A stretch of DNA of 64,000 nucleotides from Chryseobacterium polytrichastri (GCF_900142445.1 NZ_FRAV01000002.1:1-64000), one strand, 5' to 3'. Counted from the stretch's first letter, positions 1 to 8,848 are shown. Notes: generated from the sequence alone by a model not told the origin. A program made the numbers and translations.

Positions 1-114
1 ATCCTTCACATCAACTACAAAATTTTTCTTTGTAAAGCTATGAGAAATTTCAAATTGGAGAGAAGAAATAATATCATTCACACTTTTTCTCCTCGATTTA
101 ACTGATTGATTCAC
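1..114 (-). CDS. Possible 5' end of a minus-strand gene cut by the window edge
   Basis: On the minus strand an open frame runs from a GTG at 114 (or an in-frame GTG at 81) to the window edge without a stop. The predicted residues read as a plausible soluble N-terminus (from the second GTG: MNDIISSLQFEISHSF). No ATG is available in this frame, and no perfect TAnnTTTG box precedes it. I cannot name a product. It could also be chance, since only 38 codons are visible. Confidence 0.3.
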   Translation of the reverse strand, partial: MNQSVKSRRKSVNDIISSLQFEISHSFTKKNFVVDVKD

Positions 115-197
115 TGTTAAATATACAAAAAAACAACCAGTAAAACAAACTAAATTAACTGAAAATCAATATATTAAAGCCTTAACTTAATGACATT

Positions 198-217
198 GGG
201 CTTTAGCCCGTTTTTTT
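198..217 (+). terminator. Short GGGC/GCCC hairpin with T-tract
   Basis: GGGCT TT AGCCC is followed by G and seven T residues. It looks like an intrinsic terminator on the plus strand, but no plus-strand gene is visible upstream. It may instead be a stray GGGCTTTAGCCC element or part of a transcript entering from outside the window. Confidence 0.4.
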
Positions 218-263
218 ATGACAAAAAATCAATTGGTTTTAACCAAAACCTAATCACATTAAT

Positions 264-271
264 TATATTTG
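264..271 (+). promoter_or_regulatory. TAnnTTTG -7 box for the deformylase-like gene
   Basis: TATATTTG ends 17 bases before the ATG at 289, the usual Bacteroidota distance. This supports the ATG at 289 as the start rather than the in-frame ATG at 190, which lies upstream of the promoter. Confidence 0.55.
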
Positions 272-288
272 TAAAACATCCATCAAAA

Positions 289-918
289 ATGAAAAAATTA
301 TCCTTTCTATTCATACTTTTCATCGGTTTAATTAATGCTCAGAAATTAACTTCCAACGAAATTTCCATTATTAATCAGGGTGATAAAAATTCGGCGTTAC
401 CGATTTATCAAACGACTGATGAAAATCAGCATAAAACTTTGTTAAGCCTTTCGACAGAAATTGATGCTAAAGATCCGAACACGGCAACTTTGGTTAAAAG
501 AATGAAAGAATCTTTGCTTTCAACGGATGGTGGAGTAGGAATTGCAGCACCACAAGTTGGAATCAATAGAAAAATCATCTGGGTTCAGCGCTTTGATAAA
601 CAAAATGAACCTTTGGAGTATTTTATTAATCCTGTAATTGTTTGGAGATCAGAATTACAAAATCTGGGTCCGGAAGGAGATTTATCCATCCCTGAATTCA
701 GAGACCAATTTTATAGAAGTAAAGTAATTCAATTAGAATATGTTGATTTAAAAGGTCAAAAATATTCAGAAATTGTAGAAGGATTTACGGCAGTTATTTT
801 CCAGCATGAAATCGACCATCTTTTTGGAATTTTAATTTCAGATAAAAAAGAGAAAGAGAAAAATGATGCTTATAAATCAGTTGATGCTTTTAAAAAGAGT
901 GATTCTAAGACGAGGTAA
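289..918 (+). CDS. Exported peptide deformylase-like protein with Cys-to-Asp change at a metal ligand
   Basis: The protein is 209 residues with a signal peptide (residues 1-17, cut before QKLTS). Deformylase motif 1 (GVGIAAPQVG, 82-91) and motif 3 (HEIDH, 173-177) are intact. In motif 2 the usual EGCLS reads EGDLS, so the Cys that helps bind the metal is Asp131. Classical deformylases act in the cytoplasm on nascent formyl-Met; this one should be periplasmic or outer-membrane facing, so its substrate is probably different. The start at 289 is chosen because of the signal peptide and the -7 box at 264-271. The gene converges on the next one with a gap of three bases. It may still bind metal through Asp or may be a binding protein only. 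Confidence 0.8.
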   Translation: MKKLSFLFILFIGLINAQKLTSNEISIINQGDKNSALPIYQTTDENQHKTLLSLSTEIDAKDPNTATLVKRMKESLLSTDGGVGIAAPQVGINRKIIWVQRFDKQNEPLEYFINPVIVWRSELQNLGPEGDLSIPEFRDQFYRSKVIQLEYVDLKGQKYSEIVEGFTAVIFQHEIDHLFGILISDKKEKEKNDAYKSVDAFKKSDSKTR

Positions 919-921
919 TAC

Positions 922-1548
922 CTATTTTTTTCTACAATCATTAACCTTTACTGTTGTTAACGAATCAAGCTTTGGATTGCTTCCAAAAAAATTATATTGA
1001 ACAGAATTTCCATGATTAATATAAAGATCAATATATTTTGTATTGTTTTTTTCAATGAATCCAATCAATGAAACGCTAGGGGTCGGTTTTTTATTCTCAG
1101 TAATGTCAACTTGGGGAATTTCAACTTTTTCACCATTTTTATTCATGTAAAAATAATGATGATTAATTCCTCCGTCTTCTTTTGCAAAGAGAATTAAAAT
1201 TCCATCCTGTGGAAATTGATACGTTTTATTTTTCTCATTGAATTTTTCGCCGCAGTTTTCTTCGTAAATAATTCTTAGCGGACCTGAGTAATTTGTAGGA
1301 ACTATAAATTCTTTTCTTTTGAGGTATTTATAAATTTCTAATTGAAGAGAATTTACGGGTACATATAAAACTAACGGTAGTATTATACTCAATATCTTAT
1401 ATATAATTTTTATAGGAGAAATAATAACAAAAATACTTCCAATACAATACATTGGGATGGTAAAGAAAAATAAATAAAAATTATATGTACTGAGAATAAA
1501 ACTTATTATAATTAAAATTATTCCAATGTAAAATTTATTGAATTTCAT
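922..1548 (-). CDS. Hypothetical membrane-anchored protein, possibly DUF6843-like
   Basis: The protein is 208 residues. Residues 1-70 hold two or three hydrophobic segments (IILIIISFIL and IFVIISPIKIIYKILSIILPLVL regions). The rest is a soluble domain with a core around residues 82-125 (FIVPTNYSGPLRIIYE, then a GILILF strand). The pattern 'P..Y.GP..I.Y' resembles the Bacteroidota DUF6843 family, but this is from memory only. A likely topology is a membrane anchor with an exported beta-rich domain. No function can be given. Confidence 0.65.
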   Translation of the reverse strand: MKFNKFYIGIILIIISFILSTYNFYLFFFTIPMYCIGSIFVIISPIKIIYKILSIILPLVLYVPVNSLQLEIYKYLKRKEFIVPTNYSGPLRIIYEENCGEKFNEKNKTYQFPQDGILILFAKEDGGINHHYFYMNKNGEKVEIPQVDITENKKPTPSVSLIGFIEKNNTKYIDLYINHGNSVQYNFFGSNPKLDSLTTVKVNDCRKK

Positions 1549-1627
1549 TCTTTGTTTATGATTTATAGTGTTTAGTTTAAAGTAAGAAATAAATTGAAGA
1601 GTTGAGTTTTTGTATTTTGGTTTAGCT

Positions 1628-2038
1628 TTAGTTTCGGATGATCTTCTTTATTTTAAATTTTTTGTAATCGGGAAATTTATTTTTATTCAATACAAAATCA
1701 ACCATAATACCTGCTACTCCAAACCTTCTTTCACAATCAGGATCTTTTTTACTCAAACCAAAATTGAAGATAATCGTATCATTTACGATTTTAATATTCA
1801 TTTTTTCAGCATTAGGAATGTCACATGCCGCACCTTTGAAATAAGTTGTATAAATTAATGTGTCATTTTTTAATTCCCGCCATTTACCGTTGACATCATT
1901 TAAACTTTTAAAGTTGTGATAAGATTACTTTCTCACAAAATAGTCAAAATGGTCTGTCTTAGTTTGTGAATATAGTTTATTATAACCTATTAGAATTATA
2001 GTATACATTAGTATTGATAAAATGGGTGTACTTCTCAT
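1628..2038 (-). pseudogene. Small secreted-protein gene interrupted by a single in-frame TAA
   Basis: Read on the minus strand from the ATG at 2038, one frame of 137 codons runs to a TAA at 1628-1630. It is interrupted only by a TAA at codon 38 (1925-1927). Before the stop is a signal-peptide-like segment (residues 1-25, ending YSQTK). After it the frame continues with protein-like sequence (NDVNGKWRELKND, then GAACDIPNAEKM and KKDPDCERRFGVAG), including two Cys that could pair. No shift is needed to join the halves, so a point mutation or sequencing error explains it best. The downstream half has no good start of its own. The family resembles small exported proteins of unknown role. Confidence 0.6.
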
Positions 2039-2064
2039 TCTTTAAACATTAAATAAATTTTCAA

Positions 2065-3186
2065 CTAATACTCTTTAATCTGTACACAAGAAACACTTTT
2101 AATGTTAATCTTTTTATCCACTTTTTTTAATAATCCGGTTTCAGGGTTTCTTTTAAATACAACCACATCGCCACTTCCTGCATTGGTGGCAATCAGAAAT
2201 TTTCCTGTGGGATCAAGGCCAAATACTCTCGGGTGTTTTCCTTTGGTAGATTGATAACCAACGGTTTTTAGTTTTCCATCTTGTTGAATAGAAAATATAG
2301 CAATATTATTCTCAGATCCACGATTCGAAGCATATAAAAATTTTCCATCAGGGGAAATATGAACATCCGAACTTTCAAAATCATCTTTATATTTTTCAGA
2401 ATGGGTATTGATTCTTTGCAGATTATTCAGTTTTCCATTTTCGTAAGAATAGGCACTTACTGCTCCGCCCATTTCTTCAATGCAATACGCAAATTTTCCG
2501 TTGGGATGAAAAGTAAAATGTCTTGGTCCGCTTCCTAATGTTGTTTTTGTAAAAGGAGTTTCAGCCTCTTGTAACGGTTGATTTTTTTCATTTTCAAATC
2601 GATACGTTCTGATTTTATCAGCACCTAAATCTGGTAAAAAGAGGTAATCAAAATTAGGTGAGAAAACGGTGGAGTGGATATGAGAACGATCTTGTCTTCC
2701 CTGATCTATACTCCCTTCTGTATATTGAAAGTTTTGAACATAGGGCTGTATCTTTCCGTTTTCTAAAATTGGGTATACGGAAACGCTTCCTTCGGTATAA
2801 TTTCCATTAACCAGCCATTTGCTATTTTTATGAACGGCTAGATAAACCGGGTTTTCACCACCACTTTTTTGCTTGTTGATAAAGGTGAGTGATTTATTTT
2901 CAGGATTAAACTCAAAACTACTGACACTTCCTCCATTCGTGGTTTTACTTTCTGTACAGGCAAAAACATATTTCCCATCTGGCGATAATGTAAGGAAAGA
3001 CGGATTTAAAATACCTGTAAAAGTGGTTACTTTTGATAAGTTTCCACTCATCATATCTAATTGATAAACATAGATTCCTTCGGTATTTTTATCTCGATTA
3101 AATGAACCAAAAAAGGCATAGGTGTTTTGTGAATATAAATGAATGAAAGTACAAATGGTAATAGTGAAAGCAATGAGTTTTTTCAA
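2065..3186 (-). CDS. Secreted lactonase-family beta-propeller (6-phosphogluconolactonase-like)
   Basis: The protein is 373 residues with a signal peptide (1-19, ending LYSQ). Repeated propeller blades of the form 'SPDGKYVFA', 'HPNGKFAYCIEE', 'SPDGKFLYASNR' and 'DPTGKFLIATN' mark the seven-bladed lactonase family (PF10282). The conserved RSHIHS and GPRHFTFHP segments match the presumed active-site side. Cytoplasmic relatives hydrolyse 6-phosphogluconolactone. Export suggests an extracytoplasmic sugar lactone, or a non-enzymatic role. It stands alone on the minus strand, 43 bases after the stop of the preceding minus-strand gene, so it could be weakly co-transcribed. Confidence 0.85.
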   Translation of the reverse strand: MKKLIAFTITICTFIHLYSQNTYAFFGSFNRDKNTEGIYVYQLDMMSGNLSKVTTFTGILNPSFLTLSPDGKYVFACTESKTTNGGSVSSFEFNPENKSLTFINKQKSGGENPVYLAVHKNSKWLVNGNYTEGSVSVYPILENGKIQPYVQNFQYTEGSIDQGRQDRSHIHSTVFSPNFDYLFLPDLGADKIRTYRFENEKNQPLQEAETPFTKTTLGSGPRHFTFHPNGKFAYCIEEMGGAVSAYSYENGKLNNLQRINTHSEKYKDDFESSDVHISPDGKFLYASNRGSENNIAIFSIQQDGKLKTVGYQSTKGKHPRVFGLDPTGKFLIATNAGSGDVVVFKRNPETGLLKKVDKKINIKSVSCVQIKEY

Positions 3187-3228
3187 TTTTTTAAGGTTTA
3201 GTAATTTTATATTGAGGTGATTAAGGTC

Positions 3229-3855
3229 TTATTTTTCAATTCTATTTTTTACAATTTCGATCAGTTCTTCTTTGGTGATAAATGTATTCAGGAAATCTTC
3301 AAGATTTCCTTCGTTGGTAACTTCTCTAAAATATTCTTCATGATCAGTTCCAAACAAAGTCGGATTTTCAGGATTTGGGTCAGATAAGCAGATATAGTAA
3401 TGATCCGGGAAGCCATAACTGTAAAATATTTCAATAAAATCGGGTGTTTTATCATGAGTTACTTTTATAATTTCACTCAAATCAATATCTTCATCTATAA
3501 ATTCTGAATTCCATTCTTCGAAATCTTCAGTTCCATCTTTAAACGGCGTGAAAAGTTTGGGTTGCCAAAATACTTGCCCATAACCTTCATCTTCCAATCG
3601 AAAATATGTATCGATTATTTTATCATAGAATGCTTGTTTATCGGTTTTGAAAAGCTCTTCGTTTTCGTTTAAAAATTCTCCAATTCCATAAATGGGTTCT
3701 GCATCTTCTGCTGTTTGCCAAGGCGTATCTTCTGTTCTTGGGTAAAGTACCGTATTAAAACGAATAGAAAGGATATCGTCTGATAATGAATTCCCTTTTA
3801 CGTGGTCTATATTTCCTCCAAGTTGTTTAATTTTTTCTAAAATGTCCTTTTTCAT
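3229..3855 (-). CDS. Hypothetical acidic cytoplasmic protein
   Basis: From the ATG at 3855 the protein is 208 residues, acidic, without a signal peptide or membrane segment. It is rich in aromatic residues around 'YGQVFWQPKLF' and 'YSYGFPDHYYICLSDPNPENP', and ends with a helical 'LEDFLNTFITKEELIEIVKNRIEK'. I rejected the longer in-frame start at 3993 because its extra 46 residues are low-quality and span intergenic sequence. The two-part layout with a helical tail faintly recalls SUKH-type immunity proteins, but I see no diagnostic motif and no adjacent toxin. Confidence 0.6.
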   Translation of the reverse strand: MKKDILEKIKQLGGNIDHVKGNSLSDDILSIRFNTVLYPRTEDTPWQTAEDAEPIYGIGEFLNENEELFKTDKQAFYDKIIDTYFRLEDEGYGQVFWQPKLFTPFKDGTEDFEEWNSEFIDEDIDLSEIIKVTHDKTPDFIEIFYSYGFPDHYYICLSDPNPENPTLFGTDHEEYFREVTNEGNLEDFLNTFITKEELIEIVKNRIEK

Positions 3856-4040
3856 ATCATTTTGTAGTAGTAGTTTAATGAAAATATATGGTATTAATTT
3901 GAGTGAAAATTCTGTTGAAATCAACGATACATCATGTTTTTTACTGAATCCCAAATTACTGAAAAAAGTAGAATTGGAAAATAGCCATAGCAAAAAAAGT
4001 AGAGTAGAAGGAAACTTAAAATTCTCTGAAAAGCTCTTTA

Positions 4041-5264
4041 TTAATGACTTTTATTTATTGATAATGATTTCCATATTTCCTCTATTTCGGGCCATACTTT
4101 ATCTGAAAAATCGGTATCTGTGTTTGCCAATACTATTTTTCCAATTTTAGTGTGTGGGTTAAAATACATTGCTGTAAAAACTCCTGGATCAGAACCATTA
4201 TGACCAATTAAATCTTCTTTACTGTTTAAAAATCCATCACGAAATTCAATGAAAATTCCATATTCTTCACTTTTTTTGTCATTTAAAAAGGTATTTTTTT
4301 CAAAAAGTTTCTGATAGCTTTCTTTGTTTAATAAGGTTCCATTTCCTCGATAACCTTTGATGAGCTCAGATAAAAATAACCCTAAATCATGGCTTGACGT
4401 TAGGAATCCACCATCTGCATAGGTTATGAGAGAATATTCAGCGATCATTTTTTCTTTGTTAGCAAACAATCTGGACCGTTTGGTAAAATCAATTTCTTTT
4501 AATGACCAACCGGAGCTATTCATCCGTAATGGTTTTATGATGTTTTCTTTAGTAAAAGAGCGATAATCTTGTCCGGTTGCAGACTCTATAACCAATGCAC
4601 AGAGCGCAGCAGCTATATTTGAATATTCTCTTTTCTCTCCGGGTTTTACGTCTGAAAATGATTTTTTAGTGTACCATTTTCCATTTTGGGTAAGACTGTT
4701 TTGTATAAAATTAGCTAATGAAATATTGGTTTCAGGTTTATTGAAGTAATCATAAACACCTTCGTTATCGGCGTGTTCATTTTTTGTGAGAATATATGAT
4801 TTTGCATAAATTTCATCAAGGTCAGTAATGGAAGACGTATGATACGCCAAATGTTTGATTAAGATGGGAGTGTTAGGGTAATTTGGATTAACGATTGTAA
4901 AAGGCAGATATTTATTGATAGGACCATCTAAATTTAATTTTCCCAATTCTTGAGCTTTAAGCAATGATATTCCTATTAAAGTCTTGGATATTGATGCTAT
5001 ATTCTGAACAGTATGTGAGGTGTAGGGTTGATGATGGTCAATGTCTGCAAATCCAAATCCTTTATCATAAATCAATCCATTTTCATTAACTACAGAAACT
5101 GAAAACCCAGTAATTGCATCTTTTTCGTAAGCTAATTTTAAGTTGTTAGTTAGCGTATCATTGATTGTAGTGTTTGTTTTTTTGTTTGTTGTATGAAGTT
5201 CTGTTTTCTGTTTGAAAGACAATAAAACTATTGAAAGGATAATAATGGGAAATAGATTTTTCAT
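4041..5264 (-). CDS. Serine hydrolase, class C beta-lactamase / penicillin-binding family
   Basis: The protein is 407 residues with an N-terminal hydrophobic signal (1-17). The catalytic SxxK motif is SISK (91-94), YxN is YSN (214-216), and an HNG near residue 360 stands in for the KTG-like third motif. This is the PF00144 fold, used for D-Ala-D-Ala peptidases, esterases and class C lactamases. The absence of close family landmarks means the substrate is open. It is a single gene, with 130 bases to the next minus-strand gene upstream. A second paralogue lies at 12935-13969. Confidence 0.85.
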   Translation of the reverse strand: MKNLFPIIILSIVLLSFKQKTELHTTNKKTNTTINDTLTNNLKLAYEKDAITGFSVSVVNENGLIYDKGFGFADIDHHQPYTSHTVQNIASISKTLIGISLLKAQELGKLNLDGPINKYLPFTIVNPNYPNTPILIKHLAYHTSSITDLDEIYAKSYILTKNEHADNEGVYDYFNKPETNISLANFIQNSLTQNGKWYTKKSFSDVKPGEKREYSNIAAALCALVIESATGQDYRSFTKENIIKPLRMNSSGWSLKEIDFTKRSRLFANKEKMIAEYSLITYADGGFLTSSHDLGLFLSELIKGYRGNGTLLNKESYQKLFEKNTFLNDKKSEEYGIFIEFRDGFLNSKEDLIGHNGSDPGVFTAMYFNPHTKIGKIVLANTDTDFSDKVWPEIEEIWKSLSINKSH

Positions 5265-5393
5265 GTTTTTTTAGTTTGAAAAAAGGCAACTAATTTATTT
5301 TGTGGTGGTTGAGTTTAAAATTAAATGAGAAAAAGTTTTAAAAACTAAATGTTTTAAAAGTTTCTCCACGTAATTTTTTAATATTTTGAAATA

Positions 5394-5687
5394 CTATGAT
5401 TTGATGTTACGGTTTCTTGTTATTTTGTTCAACTTATCAGCTGTAATTATTCTGTTTGTGTTAGAATTAATGGTAAGTTTTATATTTCTTTCAAGGTTTG
5501 TTATGTAAATGTTTTTTCCTTTTTTTTCGTATCCGGTTTCGTTTGTTTCAGCTAAAATGGTTAAAATCATTTCTTCAATTTTGTCATTTGAAAGATCGAT
5601 ATTAAGTTTCTTATTTATTCGCCCATAAACGAGGTCAGTATAACAAATCTTATCTGAAATTTCTTTTTTATAATTATTCATATTCAT
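5394..5687 (-). CDS. DUF3781 family protein
   Basis: The 97-residue protein matches the DUF3781 pattern: 'KICYTDLVYGRINKKL' near the N-terminus, then 'EKKGKNIYITN' and 'LTINSNTNRIITADKL'. There is no signal peptide, so it is probably cytoplasmic. The family is of unknown function and occurs in Bacteroidota and Firmicutes. Two ATGs at 5687 and 5681 are equally possible starts. It is followed on the same strand, upstream, by the small membrane protein gene ending at 5713, only 25 bases away, so the two may form an operon. Confidence 0.75.
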   Translation of the reverse strand: MNMNNYKKEISDKICYTDLVYGRINKKLNIDLSNDKIEEMILTILAETNETGYEKKGKNIYITNLERNIKLTINSNTNRIITADKLNKITRNRNIKS

Positions 5688-5712
5688 TCATTTTCCGAAT
5701 TGGATAAGATTT

Positions 5713-5973
5713 TCAGCTTAAATTTCTAGATTGTAACTCTTTTTGAATGGCCTTTTCCAGGAGTTTATTATTTGCTGAATTTCTAACGATGAAAAATGGT
5801 AATACCAAAGGAAAGAAAGTGAAAAATCCAAAACCATGTTTTATGGCACCATACACTACAGCTCCCAGAGTAAATCCAATAATTGTAGCATCAATTATTT
5901 TGTTGTTTTTTAATTTTTTTGCTTTCTGTAAAAGTTCTTGATCATTTAATTCTGTAAAGTTTTCAGGGTTCAT
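5713..5973 (-). CDS. Small two-helix membrane protein
   Basis: The 86-residue protein has a soluble N-terminal helix (NDQELLQKAKKLKNNK), two hydrophobic segments (residues about 28-45 and 50-64) separated by a short loop, and a charged C-terminal helix ending 'IQKELQSRNLS'. Similar small proteins are common next to unrelated genes in flavobacteria. I do not know a function. It is the likely first gene of a two-gene unit with the DUF3781 gene. Confidence 0.65.
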   Translation of the reverse strand: MNPENFTELNDQELLQKAKKLKNNKIIDATIIGFTLGAVVYGAIKHGFGFFTFFPLVLPFFIVRNSANNKLLEKAIQKELQSRNLS

Positions 5974-6093
5974 AGGTTAGCTTTTTTATTAGTTTTCCAG
6001 ATTTAAAATATTCTATCAACGTGAAAGATATTTCCCTTAAAAATAAATAATTTCATGTAAAAGAGAAAGGAAATACAATATAAATCTTCAACT

Positions 6094-6327
6094 TGTTTAA
6101 ACTTTTATTTTAACCGCAAAAGTGACAAAAGATTAACAAATTAGTCACTTTAAGTTGAGCATTAGGCTACAAATAAGAGCACATAAGTTTTTAAAAATCT
6201 TTGCCTATTGAGCGGAGTCGAAATATTATTCTTTTGTAGACTTTTGCTTTCTCAATAACCAATCCTTAATAAATCAACGATAGCTTTTGATTCTTTTGCG
6301 GTTAAATTTTTAATTAGTTTAAACAGG
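6094..6327. repeat. Dispersed GTTTAAAC-bounded palindromic element, copy A
   Basis: This element of about 234 bp is bounded on each side by GTTTAAAC. Just inside are inverted copies of TTAACCGCAAAAG / CTTTTGCGGTTAA, so the ends can pair. Its middle carries 'TTGCCTATTGAGCGGAGTCG'. The same element is present in the opposite orientation at 8618-8848 and 11937-12162. It has no coding capacity. It fills most of the 504-base gap between the membrane-protein gene and the MutS-like gene; I see nothing else in that gap. Confidence 0.75.
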
Positions 6328-6477
6328 TTCCTTATTTAAAATGAGTTAGAAAAATAAAAGATTGATTGAGCTTTAATGGATTTGTAGAATTTACGGGATA
6401 ATTTTAAGATTTATTTAAAACAACCTTTAGATTTAAATAAATAGTTTTACAAACGCAAATATCAACATCAATGAATC

Positions 6478-7725
6478 ATGGAAAATATTTCTGAAATAGT
6501 TGCTCATTTTAATTTCACTCAAACGAGAAAATCAAAGCAATATTTACTATCATTTTTCAACCAAAAATCCTTCAACAAGAATCAGACATTGTATGTTCAG
6601 CAAAAATTAAAACTATTCTTGGAGAATTTTCAGATTATTGATCCTTTCCAGATTAAAGAAAACAGAGTTTCTGCAATTCAAAGGTTTTTGGATGAAATTG
6701 ATGTTAGCCAATATAATTACTTAACGAGCCTTACATATCGCGAATATTTTAAAGAAATCAATACTAATATTTCGCTGTTAATCGACTTCTTTTATCATTT
6801 TGAATTGCTGTTGAAAAATTTACAAAAGAAAGAGATCTGTTTAGAATATTCTTATGAAATTGAAAAGATGATTACATTCATCAACTCATTATCCATCATT
6901 GATTTTTATAATAAAGAACTTGATTTCAAGCAAAGAAAAAATATTCTTCTCAAGATTACACCCAAAATTGAGGCGGGAAGTTTTGACGTATTTTGGGATT
7001 TCTTTTACATGTTTGATGTATATTTTAGCATTGCAAAAGGAATTAAGCTGAACAATTTGGTATTTCCTCAATTTAATGTTGAAAATACTTTTACGATTGA
7101 GAACTTTTATCATTTAGACTTGAAGAATGCTGTTAAAAATACTTTAGATGTAAAGGATAAAAATACAATTGTTTTTACGGGAGCCAATATGTCGGGAAAA
7201 TCTACGACTATGAAATCGATCAGTATCATTGTTTTGCTTGCTCATTTAGGAATTGCGGTTCCGGCTGATTACTGTAATATTCCTTTTTATGACAGTATTT
7301 TCCTTTATTTTTCTGTTAATGATAACCTGAAAGAAGGGTATAGCCATTTTGCTCAGGAAATCATGAATGTAAAAAGTGTTTTACTAGAATTAAAATCTAA
7401 AAATTGTTTCGTAGTATTTGATGAAATATTTAGTGGAACTAACATCAATGATGCAGCGCAAATTACCGTTACTACAGTGAATGGTTTATCTAAATTTAAA
7501 AACTCTCTTTTTATTTTTTCCACACATTTAAATCTCATCGAAAATCATTTGACTGAAAATAAAAATGTATTACTGCTGAATTTAGAATGCTTTTTAGAAA
7601 ATAATGAACTCACATTTACGTATAAGCTGAAAGAAGGCTGGTCGAAACTTGAAATAGGAAAGTTATTATTCGATCAATATGGGCTCAATGAACTTTTAAA
7701 TACATCAATCGATCCATTAGAATAA
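6478..7725 (+). CDS. Short MutS-family ATPase
   Basis: The protein is 415 residues. The C-terminal half is the MutS ATPase domain (PF00488): Walker A GANMSGKST (235-243), Walker B FVVFDEIFSGTN (311-322), and a conserved histidine segment 'FIFSTHLN' further on. The N-terminal half is helical and looks like a reduced MutS core. The mismatch-recognition and connector domains of true MutS (about 850 residues) are missing, so it should not act in canonical mismatch repair. Short MutS-like proteins of unknown role are frequent in Bacteroidota. No partner gene is adjacent. Confidence 0.8.
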   Translation: MENISEIVAHFNFTQTRKSKQYLLSFFNQKSFNKNQTLYVQQKLKLFLENFQIIDPFQIKENRVSAIQRFLDEIDVSQYNYLTSLTYREYFKEINTNISLLIDFFYHFELLLKNLQKKEICLEYSYEIEKMITFINSLSIIDFYNKELDFKQRKNILLKITPKIEAGSFDVFWDFFYMFDVYFSIAKGIKLNNLVFPQFNVENTFTIENFYHLDLKNAVKNTLDVKDKNTIVFTGANMSGKSTTMKSISIIVLLAHLGIAVPADYCNIPFYDSIFLYFSVNDNLKEGYSHFAQEIMNVKSVLLELKSKNCFVVFDEIFSGTNINDAAQITVTTVNGLSKFKNSLFIFSTHLNLIENHLTENKNVLLLNLECFLENNELTFTYKLKEGWSKLEIGKLLFDQYGLNELLNTSIDPLE

Positions 7726-7744
7726 TGAATTTTTTGTGAACTTT

Positions 7745-7830
7745 GCTGAGTAGAACGCCTTTGCGAGCTTAAAAATTATCAGAATTATTGGCAGAAAAAC
7801 TTTGCAAGCCTTTGCGTTTAAAATAAAGAT
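7745..7830. repeat. Copy of an AACGCAAAGGC-type intergenic repeat
   Basis: The text contains GAACGCCTTTGCGAGC and then AAGCCTTTGCGTTT about 60 bases later, a form of the 'AACGCAAAGGC...GCAAAG' sequences scattered in flavobacterial spacers. It sits just after the MutS-like gene. A related fragment with CACAAAGGCGCAA occurs near 58218. No protein is encoded. Confidence 0.5.
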
Positions 7831-7905
7831 AAATCTTTAAGTAGGTATAACTAAACCTAGTTATAAGCTAAAACAAAGCTGATATAACAAACCATAACTC
7901 AATTT

Positions 7906-8535
7906 TTAATATAAGTTTTTATCAGAAAATTTGACATCCTGAATTTTTGGTAAAGGTTTAATGAAAACTGTTTTTTTTCTTTTATCTAAGGGTTTCTTTG
8001 AACCATATACTTCATCAGTTTCTATTTTCAGCCCTGTAATTAAGTTAAATTTAGTTTCTGTAAATACTGTATTTTCGTCAATATACCCTTTGGTTGCATT
8101 ATTGATTAACTTATTGACATTAATTAATTCAAAATTTCCTTTGTTATATTTGAAATCATACGATATATTTCCTCCTTTAATTTCGGTCCACATGGTTAGA
8201 ATTCCTTTTTCAATAAAGAAATTGGAAATTTGATATCCATTAAATTTCCCGTGGTTTTCAATAGGATATTGGGGTTCAATTATTTGGGTTGAAGAGACGA
8301 CTAACGCTAATTTTCCATTGGGTTGAGATAAGAATATTTGTAAACGTAAGGGTCTTGTTTCGTTTATAGTATCCATTTCTACTATGATCTTGTCCATTTT
8401 ACCATCATTATTTAAGTCGCCATGTTCTTCTCTTATTTGATAATTATAAGAGTCTTTATTTTTAACTTTTTGAGCAGATACATTCATTTGAAATAAGATC
8501 AAAATGAATGTAAAGTATAGATAACTATTTTTCAT
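7906..8535 (-). CDS. Secreted protein with a calcium-binding-like DxNxDG motif
   Basis: The protein is 209 residues with a signal peptide (1-21, ending VSAQ). Close after it is 'GDLNNDGKMDKIIVEMD', the D-x-N-x-D-G loop found in FG-GAP/VCBS and dockerin-like repeats, here present once. The rest is beta-rich without a recognised domain. The product is probably periplasmic or lipid-free extracellular. Function unknown. It stands alone, with repeat-filled spacer upstream. Confidence 0.65.
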   Translation of the reverse strand: MKNSYLYFTFILILFQMNVSAQKVKNKDSYNYQIREEHGDLNNDGKMDKIIVEMDTINETRPLRLQIFLSQPNGKLALVVSSTQIIEPQYPIENHGKFNGYQISNFFIEKGILTMWTEIKGGNISYDFKYNKGNFELINVNKLINNATKGYIDENTVFTETKFNLITGLKIETDEVYGSKKPLDKRKKTVFIKPLPKIQDVKFSDKNLY

Positions 8536-8617
8536 GATTTTAAGTTTTGCTATTTTAAACTAATAATTACTATTTGGAAGAATAGATTACATCAATTCCA
8601 ATTCTATTTTCAATCCT

Positions 8618-8848
8618 GTTTAAACTAATTAAAGCATTAAACCACAAAAGGTACAAAAGCTATTATTGAATCATTTAAAGTTCGGTTATTTTTAAAACAA
8701 AGCTTGCAAAAGATTAATATTTCGACTCCGCTCAATAGGCAAAGATTTTTAAAAACTGATGTGTTCTTATTTCCAGTTTAATGATCAACTTTAAATATTA
8801 ATGTATTAATCTTTTGCCTCTTTTGTGGTTAAAATAAAAAGTTTAAAA
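8618..8848. repeat. Dispersed GTTTAAAC-bounded palindromic element, copy B
   Basis: It starts GTTTAAACTAATTAAA and ends with TTTTGTGGTTAA then GTTTAAAA. It has the inverted-end pair AACCACAAAAG / CTTTTGTGGTT and the core TTTCGACTCCGCTCAATAGG, matching copies A and C. It takes up half of the 447-base gap before the ohr terminator; the rest holds no recognisable gene. Confidence 0.75.

Noticed and set aside
1610-1858. Plus-strand frame opposite the broken gene
   Set aside because: The minus-strand frame has protein-like sequence with a signal peptide; the plus-strand frame is its antisense.
3229-3855. SUKH-type immunity protein
   Set aside because: The general layout is similar but no diagnostic motif or neighbouring toxin is present.
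3842-4150. Open frame on the plus strand across two minus-strand gene ends
   Set aside because: It overlaps two better genes antisense and has no family pattern. It is a shadow frame.
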